45,475 nucleotides of DNA from contig CAYTRH010000006.1 of NCBI GenBank assembly GCA_964440155.1, positions 1 to 45,475 on the forward strand, written 5' to 3'. Positions 23,833 to 31,742 of this stretch are shown piece by piece; positions within the stretch are counted from its first letter, which is position 1, and the number at the start of each line of letters is the position of its first letter. Made by a program: the position numbers and the translations under genes. Under the pieces are notes generated by a model that was not told the DNA's origin, ran no database searches, and saw only the letters and a list, made by a program, of their open reading frames with translations. Source of the DNA: PFJX01 sp964440155. GTDB lineage: Bacteria; Pseudomonadota; Gammaproteobacteria; Burkholderiales; Thiobacillaceae.

Positions 23833-23861
23833 GGAGCGGCAGCGAACGAAGGAGAATCGTA

Positions 23862-24725
23862 ATGGCAATCGGTGATGTATCCCTGACGGCGGCGATGCGT
23901 TCCAACCTGGTGAGCCTGCAACAGACGGCGACCTTGATGGGCCAGACCCAGGAGCGCCTGGCCACGGGCCGGCGTGTCAACAGCGCGTTGGACAATCCAG
24001 CCAATTTTTTTGCCGCACGGGAGCACACGCAGCGCGCCAATCTGCTCAACGGCCTGAAGGACAACATCAACGAAGCCATACAGACGGTCAAGGCGGCCGA
24101 CAAGGCGGTGACTGCGATCACCAAGATGATCGAAGGGCTGCGTGGTCAGTTGACCCAGGCGCGCACGGCCATCGGTGATGCCACCGCCAGCGCCGATCTG
24201 CTCGCCGGTATCACCAGTGGCTACAACGAGATGATCAGGCAGATCAACAACCTGCAACAGGACTCGATCTACAAGGGTTTGACCTTCCTGGCTTCGGCGA
24301 CCACCCTGACGGTCAACTTCAACGAGACATCCACCACCAAGCTGACCATGTCCGGGTTCGATGGAACGGCCAGCGGTCTGGGGATATCCGGGGGCACGGT
24401 GTCCGGTTACGGCGATTTGGCCAGCGGTGACATCTCCAGCGTGTCCGGCATCGATGCCATCGAGTCCTCGCTCAACTTCGCGCTGGCCACGCTGCGCAAA
24501 GAGTCCGGAACGCTTGCCAACAACCTGACCATCCTGTCGGTCCGCCAGAGCTTCATCGTCGACATGGTCAACACCCTGGTTGAGGGCGCGGACAAGCTGA
24601 CGTTGGCGGATACCAACGAGGAAGGGGCCAACATGCTGATGTTGCAGACCCGCCAGCAATTGGGCACCACATCGCTGAGCCTGGCGTCACAGGCCGCGCA
24701 GTCGGTGCTGCGCCTGTTCGGTTGA
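23862..24725 (+). CDS. Flagellin 2, short alphaproteobacterial type
   Basis: Flagellin of 287 residues closely matching flagellin 1 in the D0/D1 helices (MGQTQERLATGRRVNSALDN; LGTTSLSLASQAAQSVLRLFG) and diverging mainly in the middle (SGGTVSGYGDLASGDISSVSG). It probably arose by duplication within this locus. SD AGGAG seven bases upstream. It has its own sigma-54 promoter while flagellin 1 uses sigma-28, so the two subunits are likely made at different times, for example filament base versus shaft (inference). Confidence 0.95.
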   Translation: MAIGDVSLTAAMRSNLVSLQQTATLMGQTQERLATGRRVNSALDNPANFFAAREHTQRANLLNGLKDNINEAIQTVKAADKAVTAITKMIEGLRGQLTQARTAIGDATASADLLAGITSGYNEMIRQINNLQQDSIYKGLTFLASATTLTVNFNETSTTKLTMSGFDGTASGLGISGGTVSGYGDLASGDISSVSGIDAIESSLNFALATLRKESGTLANNLTILSVRQSFIVDMVNTLVEGADKLTLADTNEEGANMLMLQTRQQLGTTSLSLASQAAQSVLRLFG

Positions 24726-24733
24726 CGGTCGGC

Positions 24734-24764
24734 GGCCTGGCGGGTGAACCGCGTCCGCCAGGCC
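24734..24764 (+). terminator. Strong hairpin between flagellin 2 and flbT
   Basis: Perfect 10-bp stem GGCCTGGCGG/CCGCCAGGCC with an 11-base loop, six bases after the flagellin 2 stop and followed by a short TT. Candidate terminator or mRNA 3'-end protector that lets flagellin be made in excess over flbT-flaF. Confidence 0.5.
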
Positions 24765-24815
24765 TTGCACGCGGCTCGATCGAATTGATTCGGCAACACA
24801 CGCGAGGCGGCCTCG

Positions 24816-25205
24816 ATGCCTTTGAGACTCACGCTGAAACCGCATGAGAAGATCTTTCTCGGCGGTGCGGTCGTCATGAATGGCGATGCGCGCACCGAGC
24901 TGACGCTGCTGAACGATGTCGCCGTGCTGCGTCAGTCCGACATCCTCACCGAGGCGACTGCGGACACCGCCTGCAAGCGTCTCTATCTGCTGGTGCAGTT
25001 GATGTATATGGATAGCCCGAACCTGGTCGATTACCATGCCAAGTTCTGGGCGCTGGCGCGGGACATCGTGGCCGAGCGGCCGGGGTTTGCCGACCAGATC
25101 GGTGCCATCGGCAAGGAAGTCACGCTGGGCAACCATTACCGGGCGCTGAAGTTGGGCAAGAGGCTGATCGCGATGGAAAAGGATGGGGTGCAGAATGCAG
25201 AGTAA
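24816..25205 (+). CDS. flbT: Flagellar biosynthesis repressor FlbT
   Basis: Protein of 129 residues. The start MPLRLTLKPHEKIFLGGAVV, then NDVAVLRQSDILTEATADT and RLYLLVQLMYMDS are the family pattern. In Caulobacter FlbT interacts with the 5' leader of flagellin mRNA and links flagellin translation or stability to hook completion; in some relatives it is an activator. Its presence in a gammaproteobacterial backbone is unusual and, with alphaproteobacterial-type flagellins and flaF, points to transfer of a whole module. It overlaps flaF by 11 bases. Confidence 0.93.
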   Translation: MPLRLTLKPHEKIFLGGAVVMNGDARTELTLLNDVAVLRQSDILTEATADTACKRLYLLVQLMYMDSPNLVDYHAKFWALARDIVAERPGFADQIGAIGKEVTLGNHYRALKLGKRLIAMEKDGVQNAE

Positions 25206-25575
25206 GCCACTGGGTGCCTATGAGAACGTCGAGAAGTCGACCCTGGGTGGACGCGACCTCGAAGCCCACGTGCTGCTGCGCGCGGCCAACATGATGGCCG
25301 CCGCGCGCGAAGCCTGGGGGCAGCCTGGGCACGACGAGCGGTTGGAGGAGGTGCTCACGCACAACCAGAAGGTGTGGAGTTTCTTCCAGGCCGAGATCAC
25401 CCAGCCGGACAACCCATTGCCCGATGAAATCAAGCAGAACGTGCTGGCGCTGTCCGTGTTCGTCGACAAGCGCATCTTCGAGATCATGGCTTATCCGGAG
25501 CCGGGCAAACTCGACATTCTGATCGACATCAATCGCAATCTGGCGGCCGGACTGCGTGGCGACCAGGCCCCTTGA
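25195..25575 (+). CDS. flaF: Flagellin biosynthesis protein FlaF
   Basis: Helical protein of 126 residues. AYENVEKSTLGGRDLEAHVLLRAANMM and the later NPLPDEIKQNVLALSVFVDKRIFEIM match FlaF of Alphaproteobacteria, which is needed for flagellin production and secretion and acts in opposition to or together with FlbT as a flagellin chaperone. The ATG at 25195 lies inside the end of flbT, so the pair is translationally coupled as in the donor group. Confidence 0.93.
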   Translation: MQSKPLGAYENVEKSTLGGRDLEAHVLLRAANMMAAAREAWGQPGHDERLEEVLTHNQKVWSFFQAEITQPDNPLPDEIKQNVLALSVFVDKRIFEIMAYPEPGKLDILIDINRNLAAGLRGDQAP

Positions 25576-25597
25576 AGCCGGCGCGCCCGAGTTGCGC

Positions 25598-26377
25598 ATG
25601 TCATCCGCAGCCGAGAGCGCGCGGGAAGCGATCGAGACGGTCGCTGGCTCGCTGCCCTATCTGCGCGTGTTGGAAAGCTTGCATCGTGACCTGCAACCGG
25701 AGTGCTATCTCGAGATCGGTGTGCGTAACGGCGGTAGCCTGCGCTTTGCGGAATGCGCAGCCATCGGTGTCGATCCCGCGCCCAATCTGACGTTTCCGCT
25801 GGGCGCGCGGACACGTGTGGAAGTCGCGACCAGCGATGCGTTTTTTGCGACCGATTCGGTCTCGTTGCCCGGCCCGATCGAACTGGCGTTCATCGACGGC
25901 ATGCACCTGTTCGAATACGCCTTGCGTGACTTCATGCACATCGAACGCCGGGCCTCCCGCTATGGCGTGGTGGTGGTCGACGATGTCTTCCCCAATCATC
26001 CCCTGCAGGCGGCGCGTGAGCGGGTCACCCGGGTATGGACCGGCGATGTCTGGAAACTGCGCGACTGTCTCGAACGCTGGCGTCCGGACCTGACCCTGAC
26101 CCTGCTGGACACCCAACCCACCGGCCTGATGCTGGTTACCGGCCTCGATCCCGACAACACCGTGCTGGCGACGCGCTACGAAGACATCCTGCGGCACTAC
26201 GCTGCCGAGGCATTCCGACTACCGCCGCCGAACGTGATCCGCCGCGACGGCGCGCGCGTGCCTGATCCGGCCGTATTGTCCAGCGTGTTCCGCGGACTGC
26301 GTGCAATCCGCCATAGCCGCAGCAAGCCGGGCGAGATGGCGGCGCTGCTCGGGTTGCTGGACGAGTCGGAGCGTTGA
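25598..26377 (+). CDS. Class I SAM-dependent methyltransferase (Methyltransf_24-like)
   Basis: Protein of 259 residues. CYLEIGVRNGGSLRFA is the SAM-binding motif and IGVDPAPN the next strand; LAFIDGMHLFEYALRDFMHIERR is the DGxH-type segment of this family, often found with glycan biosynthesis. It sits 22 bases after flaF and two bases before a glycosyltransferase, so O-methylation of a flagellin-linked sugar is likely (inference). The ATG at 25598 has no strong SD; a GTG at 25556 inside flaF is possible. Confidence 0.8.
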   Translation: MSSAAESAREAIETVAGSLPYLRVLESLHRDLQPECYLEIGVRNGGSLRFAECAAIGVDPAPNLTFPLGARTRVEVATSDAFFATDSVSLPGPIELAFIDGMHLFEYALRDFMHIERRASRYGVVVVDDVFPNHPLQAARERVTRVWTGDVWKLRDCLERWRPDLTLTLLDTQPTGLMLVTGLDPDNTVLATRYEDILRHYAAEAFRLPPPNVIRRDGARVPDPAVLSSVFRGLRAIRHSRSKPGEMAALLGLLDESER

Positions 26378-26378
26378 C

Positions 26379-27278
26379 GTGTCGCTCGCGCTGAGCGTGG
26401 TCGTGGTCGCCTACAACATGGGGCGCGAGATTCCCCGCACCGTGCAGAGCCTGTCGCCGGGGCTGCAACGGGGCATCGCCGCCGAGGATTACGAGATCAT
26501 CGTCGTCGACAATGGTTCCAGCGAGCCGCTCGACCTCGATGCGTTGCGCCAGTGGGGCGCTCAGGTGCGTCTGGAAACCATGGCCGATGCCACGGTCTCG
26601 CCGGTGCCGGCGGTCAATCATGGCCTGCGTCTGGCGCGCGGCGAACTGTGCGGTGTATTGGTCGATGGCGCGCGCATGGTCACCCCCGGCCTGCTCGCCG
26701 CCGCGCGCGCCGCGCGCGGCCTGCATGAACGGCCGGTGATCGCCACCGTGGGTTTCCATCTCGGCCCGGATCACCAGTCGCGCAGCGTGCTGCGCGGTTA
26801 TAACCAGACCGTGGAGGATCGTCTGCTGCGGGAAGTGGACTGGCAGGCCGACCCGTACCGCCTGTTCAGGATTTCCGCATTCGCCGGCTCCTCGCATCGC
26901 GGTTGGTTCGTGCCGATGAGCGAAAGCAATGCGCTGTTCCTGACCCGCGACATGTGGCGCGCGCTGGACGGCTACGACCCGGGCTTCACTTCGCCGGGTG
27001 GCGGCCTCGCCAACCTGGACGTCTATGCCCGCGCCTGCGCGTTGCCCGACAGTCAGGCCGTGGTGTTGCTGGGCGAGGGGACCTTTCACCAGATCCATGC
27101 CGGTGTTTCGTCCAATTCGCCGGAGTCGAAATGGCCGCAATACCACGAGGAATACCTGCGCCTGCGCGGCCATCCCTACCGTGTTCCGGCGGTCGAGCCG
27201 ATCTATGTCGGCCGCTTGAACCGCGAGGTCATGCCGCTGATCGCCTGGTCGGCACAAACCTATCTGAAAACAGGGTGA
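26379..27278 (+). CDS. Family-2-like (GT-A) glycosyltransferase
   Basis: Protein of 299 residues. LSVVVVAYNMGREIPRTVQSL and YEIIVVDNGSSEPL form the nucleotide-sugar fold of GT-A enzymes. Where most carry DxD this has VLVDGARMVTPG, so the metal site is altered: it may use a different acidic residue or be weakly active. Later DMWRALDGYDPGFTSPGGG and a C-terminal Tyr-rich segment are typical. The GTG start is one base after the methyltransferase stop. Likely substrate is flagellin or a flagellin glycan, by context. Confidence 0.85.
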   Translation: MSLALSVVVVAYNMGREIPRTVQSLSPGLQRGIAAEDYEIIVVDNGSSEPLDLDALRQWGAQVRLETMADATVSPVPAVNHGLRLARGELCGVLVDGARMVTPGLLAAARAARGLHERPVIATVGFHLGPDHQSRSVLRGYNQTVEDRLLREVDWQADPYRLFRISAFAGSSHRGWFVPMSESNALFLTRDMWRALDGYDPGFTSPGGGLANLDVYARACALPDSQAVVLLGEGTFHQIHAGVSSNSPESKWPQYHEEYLRLRGHPYRVPAVEPIYVGRLNREVMPLIAWSAQTYLKTG

Positions 27279-27285
27279 ACGGACG

Positions 27286-30200
27286 ATGAAAAAGGGGTTT
27301 GTCAGGCCGCGCTACCGGTTCGATCCGACCCTGCGCGTGTGGACCCGCGATGAATTGGAGGGCTTCGCCTACAGCGATGGCAAGGAACAGGAAGAGCGCC
27401 TGTACGGCATCGTCAGGTCGTTGAAGGATCCGGGCCTGTTCTCGCCGGAGATCGCCGCGCGCATGACCAACTGGCCGAATCGCTACCATCTGAGTGCGGC
27501 GCGCGCCAATATCCTGCGTCCTTTCCACGATCGTCTGCGCGGCGCCAGCGTGCTCGAACTGGGTTCGGGCTGCGGCGGCGTGACCCGTTACCTGGGTGAG
27601 GTGTGCGCGCGCGTTCACACGGTGGAGGGCAGCGCTGCGCGCGCGGCGATCGGCGCCGCCCGCTGCCGCGACCTGGACAATGTCCGTGTCCACGTCGACA
27701 ACATCGAGAATTTTCAAAGCGACGAGAAGTACGACGTCGTCACCCTGATCGGCGTGCTGGAGTACGCCCGCGTCTACATCAAGGCCGACGACCCTACCGG
27801 ACGTCTGCTGGAGATTGCGCGATCCTTCCTCAAGCCGGGCGGCATGTTGGTGGTGGCCATCGAGAACCAGCTCGGCCTGAAGTATTTCTGCGGTGCGCCG
27901 GAAGATCACGTTGGCAAGGTCATGTATGGCATCAACGACAGTTACGATGCCGCCAGTGTGGTCACCTTCGGGCGCGCGGAGTTGCAGCGGCGCATCCTGG
28001 CCGCCGGCTTCGCCCGCTGCGACTTCTACGCGCCGTTCCCGGATTACAAACTGCCGGCCCTGATCGTCTATCCCGAGGGCTTGCACGCCGGCGACACGGA
28101 ATGGGATCTGGCGACCTTGCTGGCGGGCACGGTGCACCTCGACGGCCAGCCCATCGCCAGGCCGCTGTTCTCGCTGCGACAGACCTGGGGGGTGGTGGCG
28201 CGCAATGGCCTGGTTGCCGATCTGGCCAATTCCCTGCTGTTCGCTGCCCATATCGACGCCGATGCGCCGGGTGCGGAGGCAGGCGTGCTTGCCGCCTATT
28301 ACCGGCCGGAACGCAATCGCGACGATGCCGGCGAAATCCAGTTCCTGCGTGCCGATGGCGGCCATATCCTGGTACGCAGCCGGCCGCTCGGCGACACCCG
28401 CGCCATCAGCGCCTCCGCCTGGCGTTACCAGGAGTATCTGCGCGGCGAAATCTGGCTGGACCGGTTGTCCGGCCTGATCGCGCGGCCGGGTTGGAAGCTC
28501 GCGCAGTTGCTCGACTGGGCGCGGCCGTGGATCGACGCGCTGGCGTTGCTGGCGCGCAGCGAAGACATGTCCGGCGGCTACACCGGCTACAAGGGTTACC
28601 TGCCAGGGCATTATTACGACGCCACGCCGTCCAATTTCATCGTCTCCCCGGTCGAGGGCGGCCGATTCTTCGATCTGGAATGGGACCTCGGCAAGCCCAT
28701 TCCGATCGAGATGGTCCTGCTCAACGGCCTCATGGTGGCGGTCGAGCGGTTGGCCTACTGGGCGGCTCCCGGCGAGCCCGTGCCGCGCGGCAAGCTGGAG
28801 TTCGTCAGCTTGGTGATGGCGCGCAGCGGCTATCCACTGGAACTCGACCAGTTGCACGCGCTCGCGCTGGAAATCGCCGGCTACCGTTCGGAGTTTCTCG
28901 GCCGCGGCAAGTACGTGCCGCCACCGGGGCACATCCCGTTCGCCGACGTGCGCCTGCCGATACCGATCTCCGCCGAGGAGGAAAAGCTGGCGCAGCAGCA
29001 GGCCGCGGCCCCCAAACTGAGCCACGAGCAGTTGTTCCAACTGTGGCAGGCGTCGCATGCCTGGCGCGACCGCGAGCACGTATGGCTGAGCGAGCGCCTG
29101 GCCCAACTGCGCCAGCCGCCCAGTTTCAATCTGGCGATACTGTTGCCCGCCCACGGCATGGCCGGGCTGGGACGCACGCTGGGTTCGCTGTCCGAGCAGC
29201 TGCTGGGCGAGCGCTGGCGTATCAGCATCTTTTCCGCCGACCCCTGTCCGTTCGACCTGAGCCAGTTGCCCATGCTCGAGTGGGTCCGGCTCGGCGACGG
29301 TCCCGCCCTGGCGGCGGTCAATACCCGCCTGCTCGACAACGGCGCCGACTGGGTGGGCATGATCGAAGCCGGCGACTTGCTGGCGCCGCAGTGCTTCTTC
29401 AGCCTGAGCGATGCGATCGACCGCCATCCGGAATGGCGTGCCGTATACACCGACGAGGACAGCGTCGACGCCGACGGCGTATACAGCAACCCCTATTTCA
29501 AGCCCGATTTCAACCTCGACCTGTGCCGCAGCGCGCCCTATGCCGTCGGCGGCCTGCTGCTGATCCGCCGCGATACCTTCGCCGCGTTACGTGGCTTCAG
29601 CCCGGACATGGAAGGGGTCGAGTATTGGGACATGGTGCTGCGCGTGTTCGAACAGGCCGGCGCGGGTGGGATCGGCCACGTCGCCGATCTGCTCTATCAC
29701 CGCTACATCGATGGTGGCCATTGCCAGTTGCCGGTCGAGCAGGTGCTGGCCACGCGCCGGCGGGCGCTACAGGCGCATTTCGACCGGCTGGGCCAGGCGG
29801 TCGTGCTGGGCGAGGGCCTGTTGCCCGGCACTTTCCACGTGTTCTACAAGCACCGGCGTCTGCCGCGCGTGTCCATCATCATCCCGACCAGGGATCAACC
29901 GGCGATGATCCAGCGGTGCGTGGAAAGCCTGCTGGACAAGACCGCCTACCAGAACTACGAGATCCTCATCGTCGACAACGGCACCACCGACATCGACGCG
30001 CGCGTCTTCCTGCGCGATATCGCGGAGAATCCGCGTGTCCGCGTGTTGCCCTATCCGCACCCGTACAACTACTCGGCGATGAACAACCTGGCCGCGCACG
30101 CCGCCGAGGGCGAATTCCTGCTGCTGCTCAACAACGACACCGCCGCGTTGCACGAGCAATGGCTGGATGAAATGGTGTCTCACGCCCTGCGTCCGGAAGT

Positions 30201-31719
30201 GGGCGTGGTCGGCGCCCGCCTGCTGTATCCCAACAGCCTGGTGCAGCACGATGGCATCATCCTCGGTCTGCTCGGGCTGCCGGCGGATCACGTCTATTCC
30301 GGCCAGGACAGCGAGGCGCCCGGCTATTTCGGCCGCGCCCAACTGGTACAGAACTTCTCCGCCGTCACCGGCGCCTGCCTGATGGTGTCACGCGAGCTGT
30401 ATCACGCCGTCGGCGGGCTCGACGAGGACAAGTTCAAAGTTGCGTTCAACGACGTCGATTTCTGCCTCAAGGTACGCGAGCGCGGTCTGCTGGTGGTATG
30501 GACGCCGTTCGCCAGCCTGCTGCACGAGGGCTCCAAGAGCCAGCGTGAGGATGTCGATGGCAACAAGAGCCGCCGCCTGGAGATGTTCCAGGCGGAAAGC
30601 CAGCACATGTTCGACAAATGGCCGCGTCAGATCGCTTTCGATCCGGCCTACAACCGTAACCTGAGCCTGAGCGACCGCTCGGTGATGATCGAGATCGCGC
30701 CGGCGTTGACCTGGAATCCGGAATGGCGGCCGCGGCCGCGCATCCTCGCCCATACCGCCGACCGCATGGGCTGCGGCGAGTACCGCATCATTGCGCCGAT
30801 GCGCGCGCTGAACGGCGCCGGGCGCGTCCAGGGGTGGGAGACGGGTAGTTACATCAGCGTGCCGGAATTGTTGCGCATGGCGCCCGATGCCATCGTCGTG
30901 CAGCGCCAGGTCAGCAACGAACAGTTGACCCTGTTCGAACGCTACGTGCGTAACAGCACGGCATTCCGCGTATTCGAGATCGACGACCTGATCACCAACG
31001 TGCCGATCAAGAATCCGCGCAAGGCGCATTTCGTCGCCAACAAGGACATGCACAAATTCTTCCGCAAGGGGGTGGGCATGTGCCACCGGCTGGTGGTGTC
31101 CACCGAGTATCTGGCGGAGGAATACCGCGGCTACACCGATGAGGTGATGGCCGTGCCGAACTATCTGGAGCGGGCGGTATGGGGCGAGCTGACGCCGGCG
31201 CGGCGGCGTGGCGCGAAGCCGCGCGTCGGCTGGGCCGGCAGCCTCACCCATCACGGTGATCTGGACATCATCGTCGATGTGGTCAAGGCCACCGTCGCCG
31301 AGGTCGACTGGGTGTTCTTCGGCATGTGCCCGGAAGAGTTGAAGCCGCTGATCGCCGAGTTTCATCCGCCGGTGAGGCTGGAGGATTACCCGGCCAAGCT
31401 CGCCAGCCTCGATCTCGATCTGGCCGTGGCGCCGCTGGAAGACGTGCCGTTCAACCACGCCAAGAGCCATCTGCGCCTGTTGGAATACGGCGTGCTGGGT
31501 TTCCCGGTGATCTGCACCGACATCACGCCGTACCGGGGCGCCTATCCGGTCACGCGCGTGCCCAACAAGTTCAAGAGCTGGACGGACGCGATCCGCGAGC
31601 ACGTCGCCGATCCGGACGAGCTGGCCCGTCGTGGCGACGCGCTGCGCGACTACATCCGCGCGCACTGGATGCTGGAAGACAATCTGGATGTCTGGATGAA
31701 GGCGTGGTTGCCCGGATAG
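27286..31719 (+). CDS. Giant fused methyltransferase / kinase-like / multi-glycosyltransferase
   Basis: Single open frame of 1477 residues. Order: SAM methyltransferase about 75-240 (VLELGSGCGGVTRYLGE; GGMLVVAIENQLGLKYF); a segment near 430-480, HYYDATPSNFIV then FFDLEWD, that looks like the HxDxxxxN/D loop of APH/choline-kinase folds with changed residues; a GT-A domain about 610-850 (LAILLPAHG; AVYTDEDSVDADG); a canonical GT2 domain about 860-1130 (VSIIIPTRDQP; LLLLNNDTAA; DVDFCLKVRERG); and a GT-B-like end about 1150-1477 (ILAHTADRMGCGEYRI; VGWAGSLTHHGD; NHAKSHLRLLEYGVLG). Such stacking suggests one polypeptide building a short methylated glycan. Follows the GT gene by 7 bases. Flagellin is the likely acceptor (inference). 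Confidence 0.88.
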   Translation: MKKGFVRPRYRFDPTLRVWTRDELEGFAYSDGKEQEERLYGIVRSLKDPGLFSPEIAARMTNWPNRYHLSAARANILRPFHDRLRGASVLELGSGCGGVTRYLGEVCARVHTVEGSAARAAIGAARCRDLDNVRVHVDNIENFQSDEKYDVVTLIGVLEYARVYIKADDPTGRLLEIARSFLKPGGMLVVAIENQLGLKYFCGAPEDHVGKVMYGINDSYDAASVVTFGRAELQRRILAAGFARCDFYAPFPDYKLPALIVYPEGLHAGDTEWDLATLLAGTVHLDGQPIARPLFSLRQTWGVVARNGLVADLANSLLFAAHIDADAPGAEAGVLAAYYRPERNRDDAGEIQFLRADGGHILVRSRPLGDTRAISASAWRYQEYLRGEIWLDRLSGLIARPGWKLAQLLDWARPWIDALALLARSEDMSGGYTGYKGYLPGHYYDATPSNFIVSPVEGGRFFDLEWDLGKPIPIEMVLLNGLMVAVERLAYWAAPGEPVPRGKLEFVSLVMARSGYPLELDQLHALALEIAGYRSEFLGRGKYVPPPGHIPFADVRLPIPISAEEEKLAQQQAAAPKLSHEQLFQLWQASHAWRDREHVWLSERLAQLRQPPSFNLAILLPAHGMAGLGRTLGSLSEQLLGERWRISIFSADPCPFDLSQLPMLEWVRLGDGPALAAVNTRLLDNGADWVGMIEAGDLLAPQCFFSLSDAIDRHPEWRAVYTDEDSVDADGVYSNPYFKPDFNLDLCRSAPYAVGGLLLIRRDTFAALRGFSPDMEGVEYWDMVLRVFEQAGAGGIGHVADLLYHRYIDGGHCQLPVEQVLATRRRALQAHFDRLGQAVVLGEGLLPGTFHVFYKHRRLPRVSIIIPTRDQPAMIQRCVESLLDKTAYQNYEILIVDNGTTDIDARVFLRDIAENPRVRVLPYPHPYNYSAMNNLAAHAAEGEFLLLLNNDTAALHEQWLDEMVSHALRPEVGVVGARLLYPNSLVQHDGIILGLLGLPADHVYSGQDSEAPGYFGRAQLVQNFSAVTGACLMVSRELYHAVGGLDEDKFKVAFNDVDFCLKVRERGLLVVWTPFASLLHEGSKSQREDVDGNKSRRLEMFQAESQHMFDKWPRQIAFDPAYNRNLSLSDRSVMIEIAPALTWNPEWRPRPRILAHTADRMGCGEYRIIAPMRALNGAGRVQGWETGSYISVPELLRMAPDAIVVQRQVSNEQLTLFERYVRNSTAFRVFEIDDLITNVPIKNPRKAHFVANKDMHKFFRKGVGMCHRLVVSTEYLAEEYRGYTDEVMAVPNYLERAVWGELTPARRRGAKPRVGWAGSLTHHGDLDIIVDVVKATVAEVDWVFFGMCPEELKPLIAEFHPPVRLEDYPAKLASLDLDLAVAPLEDVPFNHAKSHLRLLEYGVLGFPVICTDITPYRGAYPVTRVPNKFKSWTDAIREHVADPDELARRGDALRDYIRAHWMLEDNLDVWMKAWLPG

Positions 31720-31742
31720 GCGCCTGCCCGGTGTAGTCCCGC

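Noticed and set aside
23347..23861. Small genes or an insertion-sequence remnant in the gap before flagellin 2
   Set aside because: No terminal inverted repeats, transposase motifs or SD-preceded frames were seen.
27229..29427. 732-residue open frame on the minus strand opposite the giant glycosyltransferase
   Set aside because: Its composition (Gln/His/Arg-rich, no motifs) is that of the complement of GC-rich coding DNA, while the plus frame has several recognised domains.
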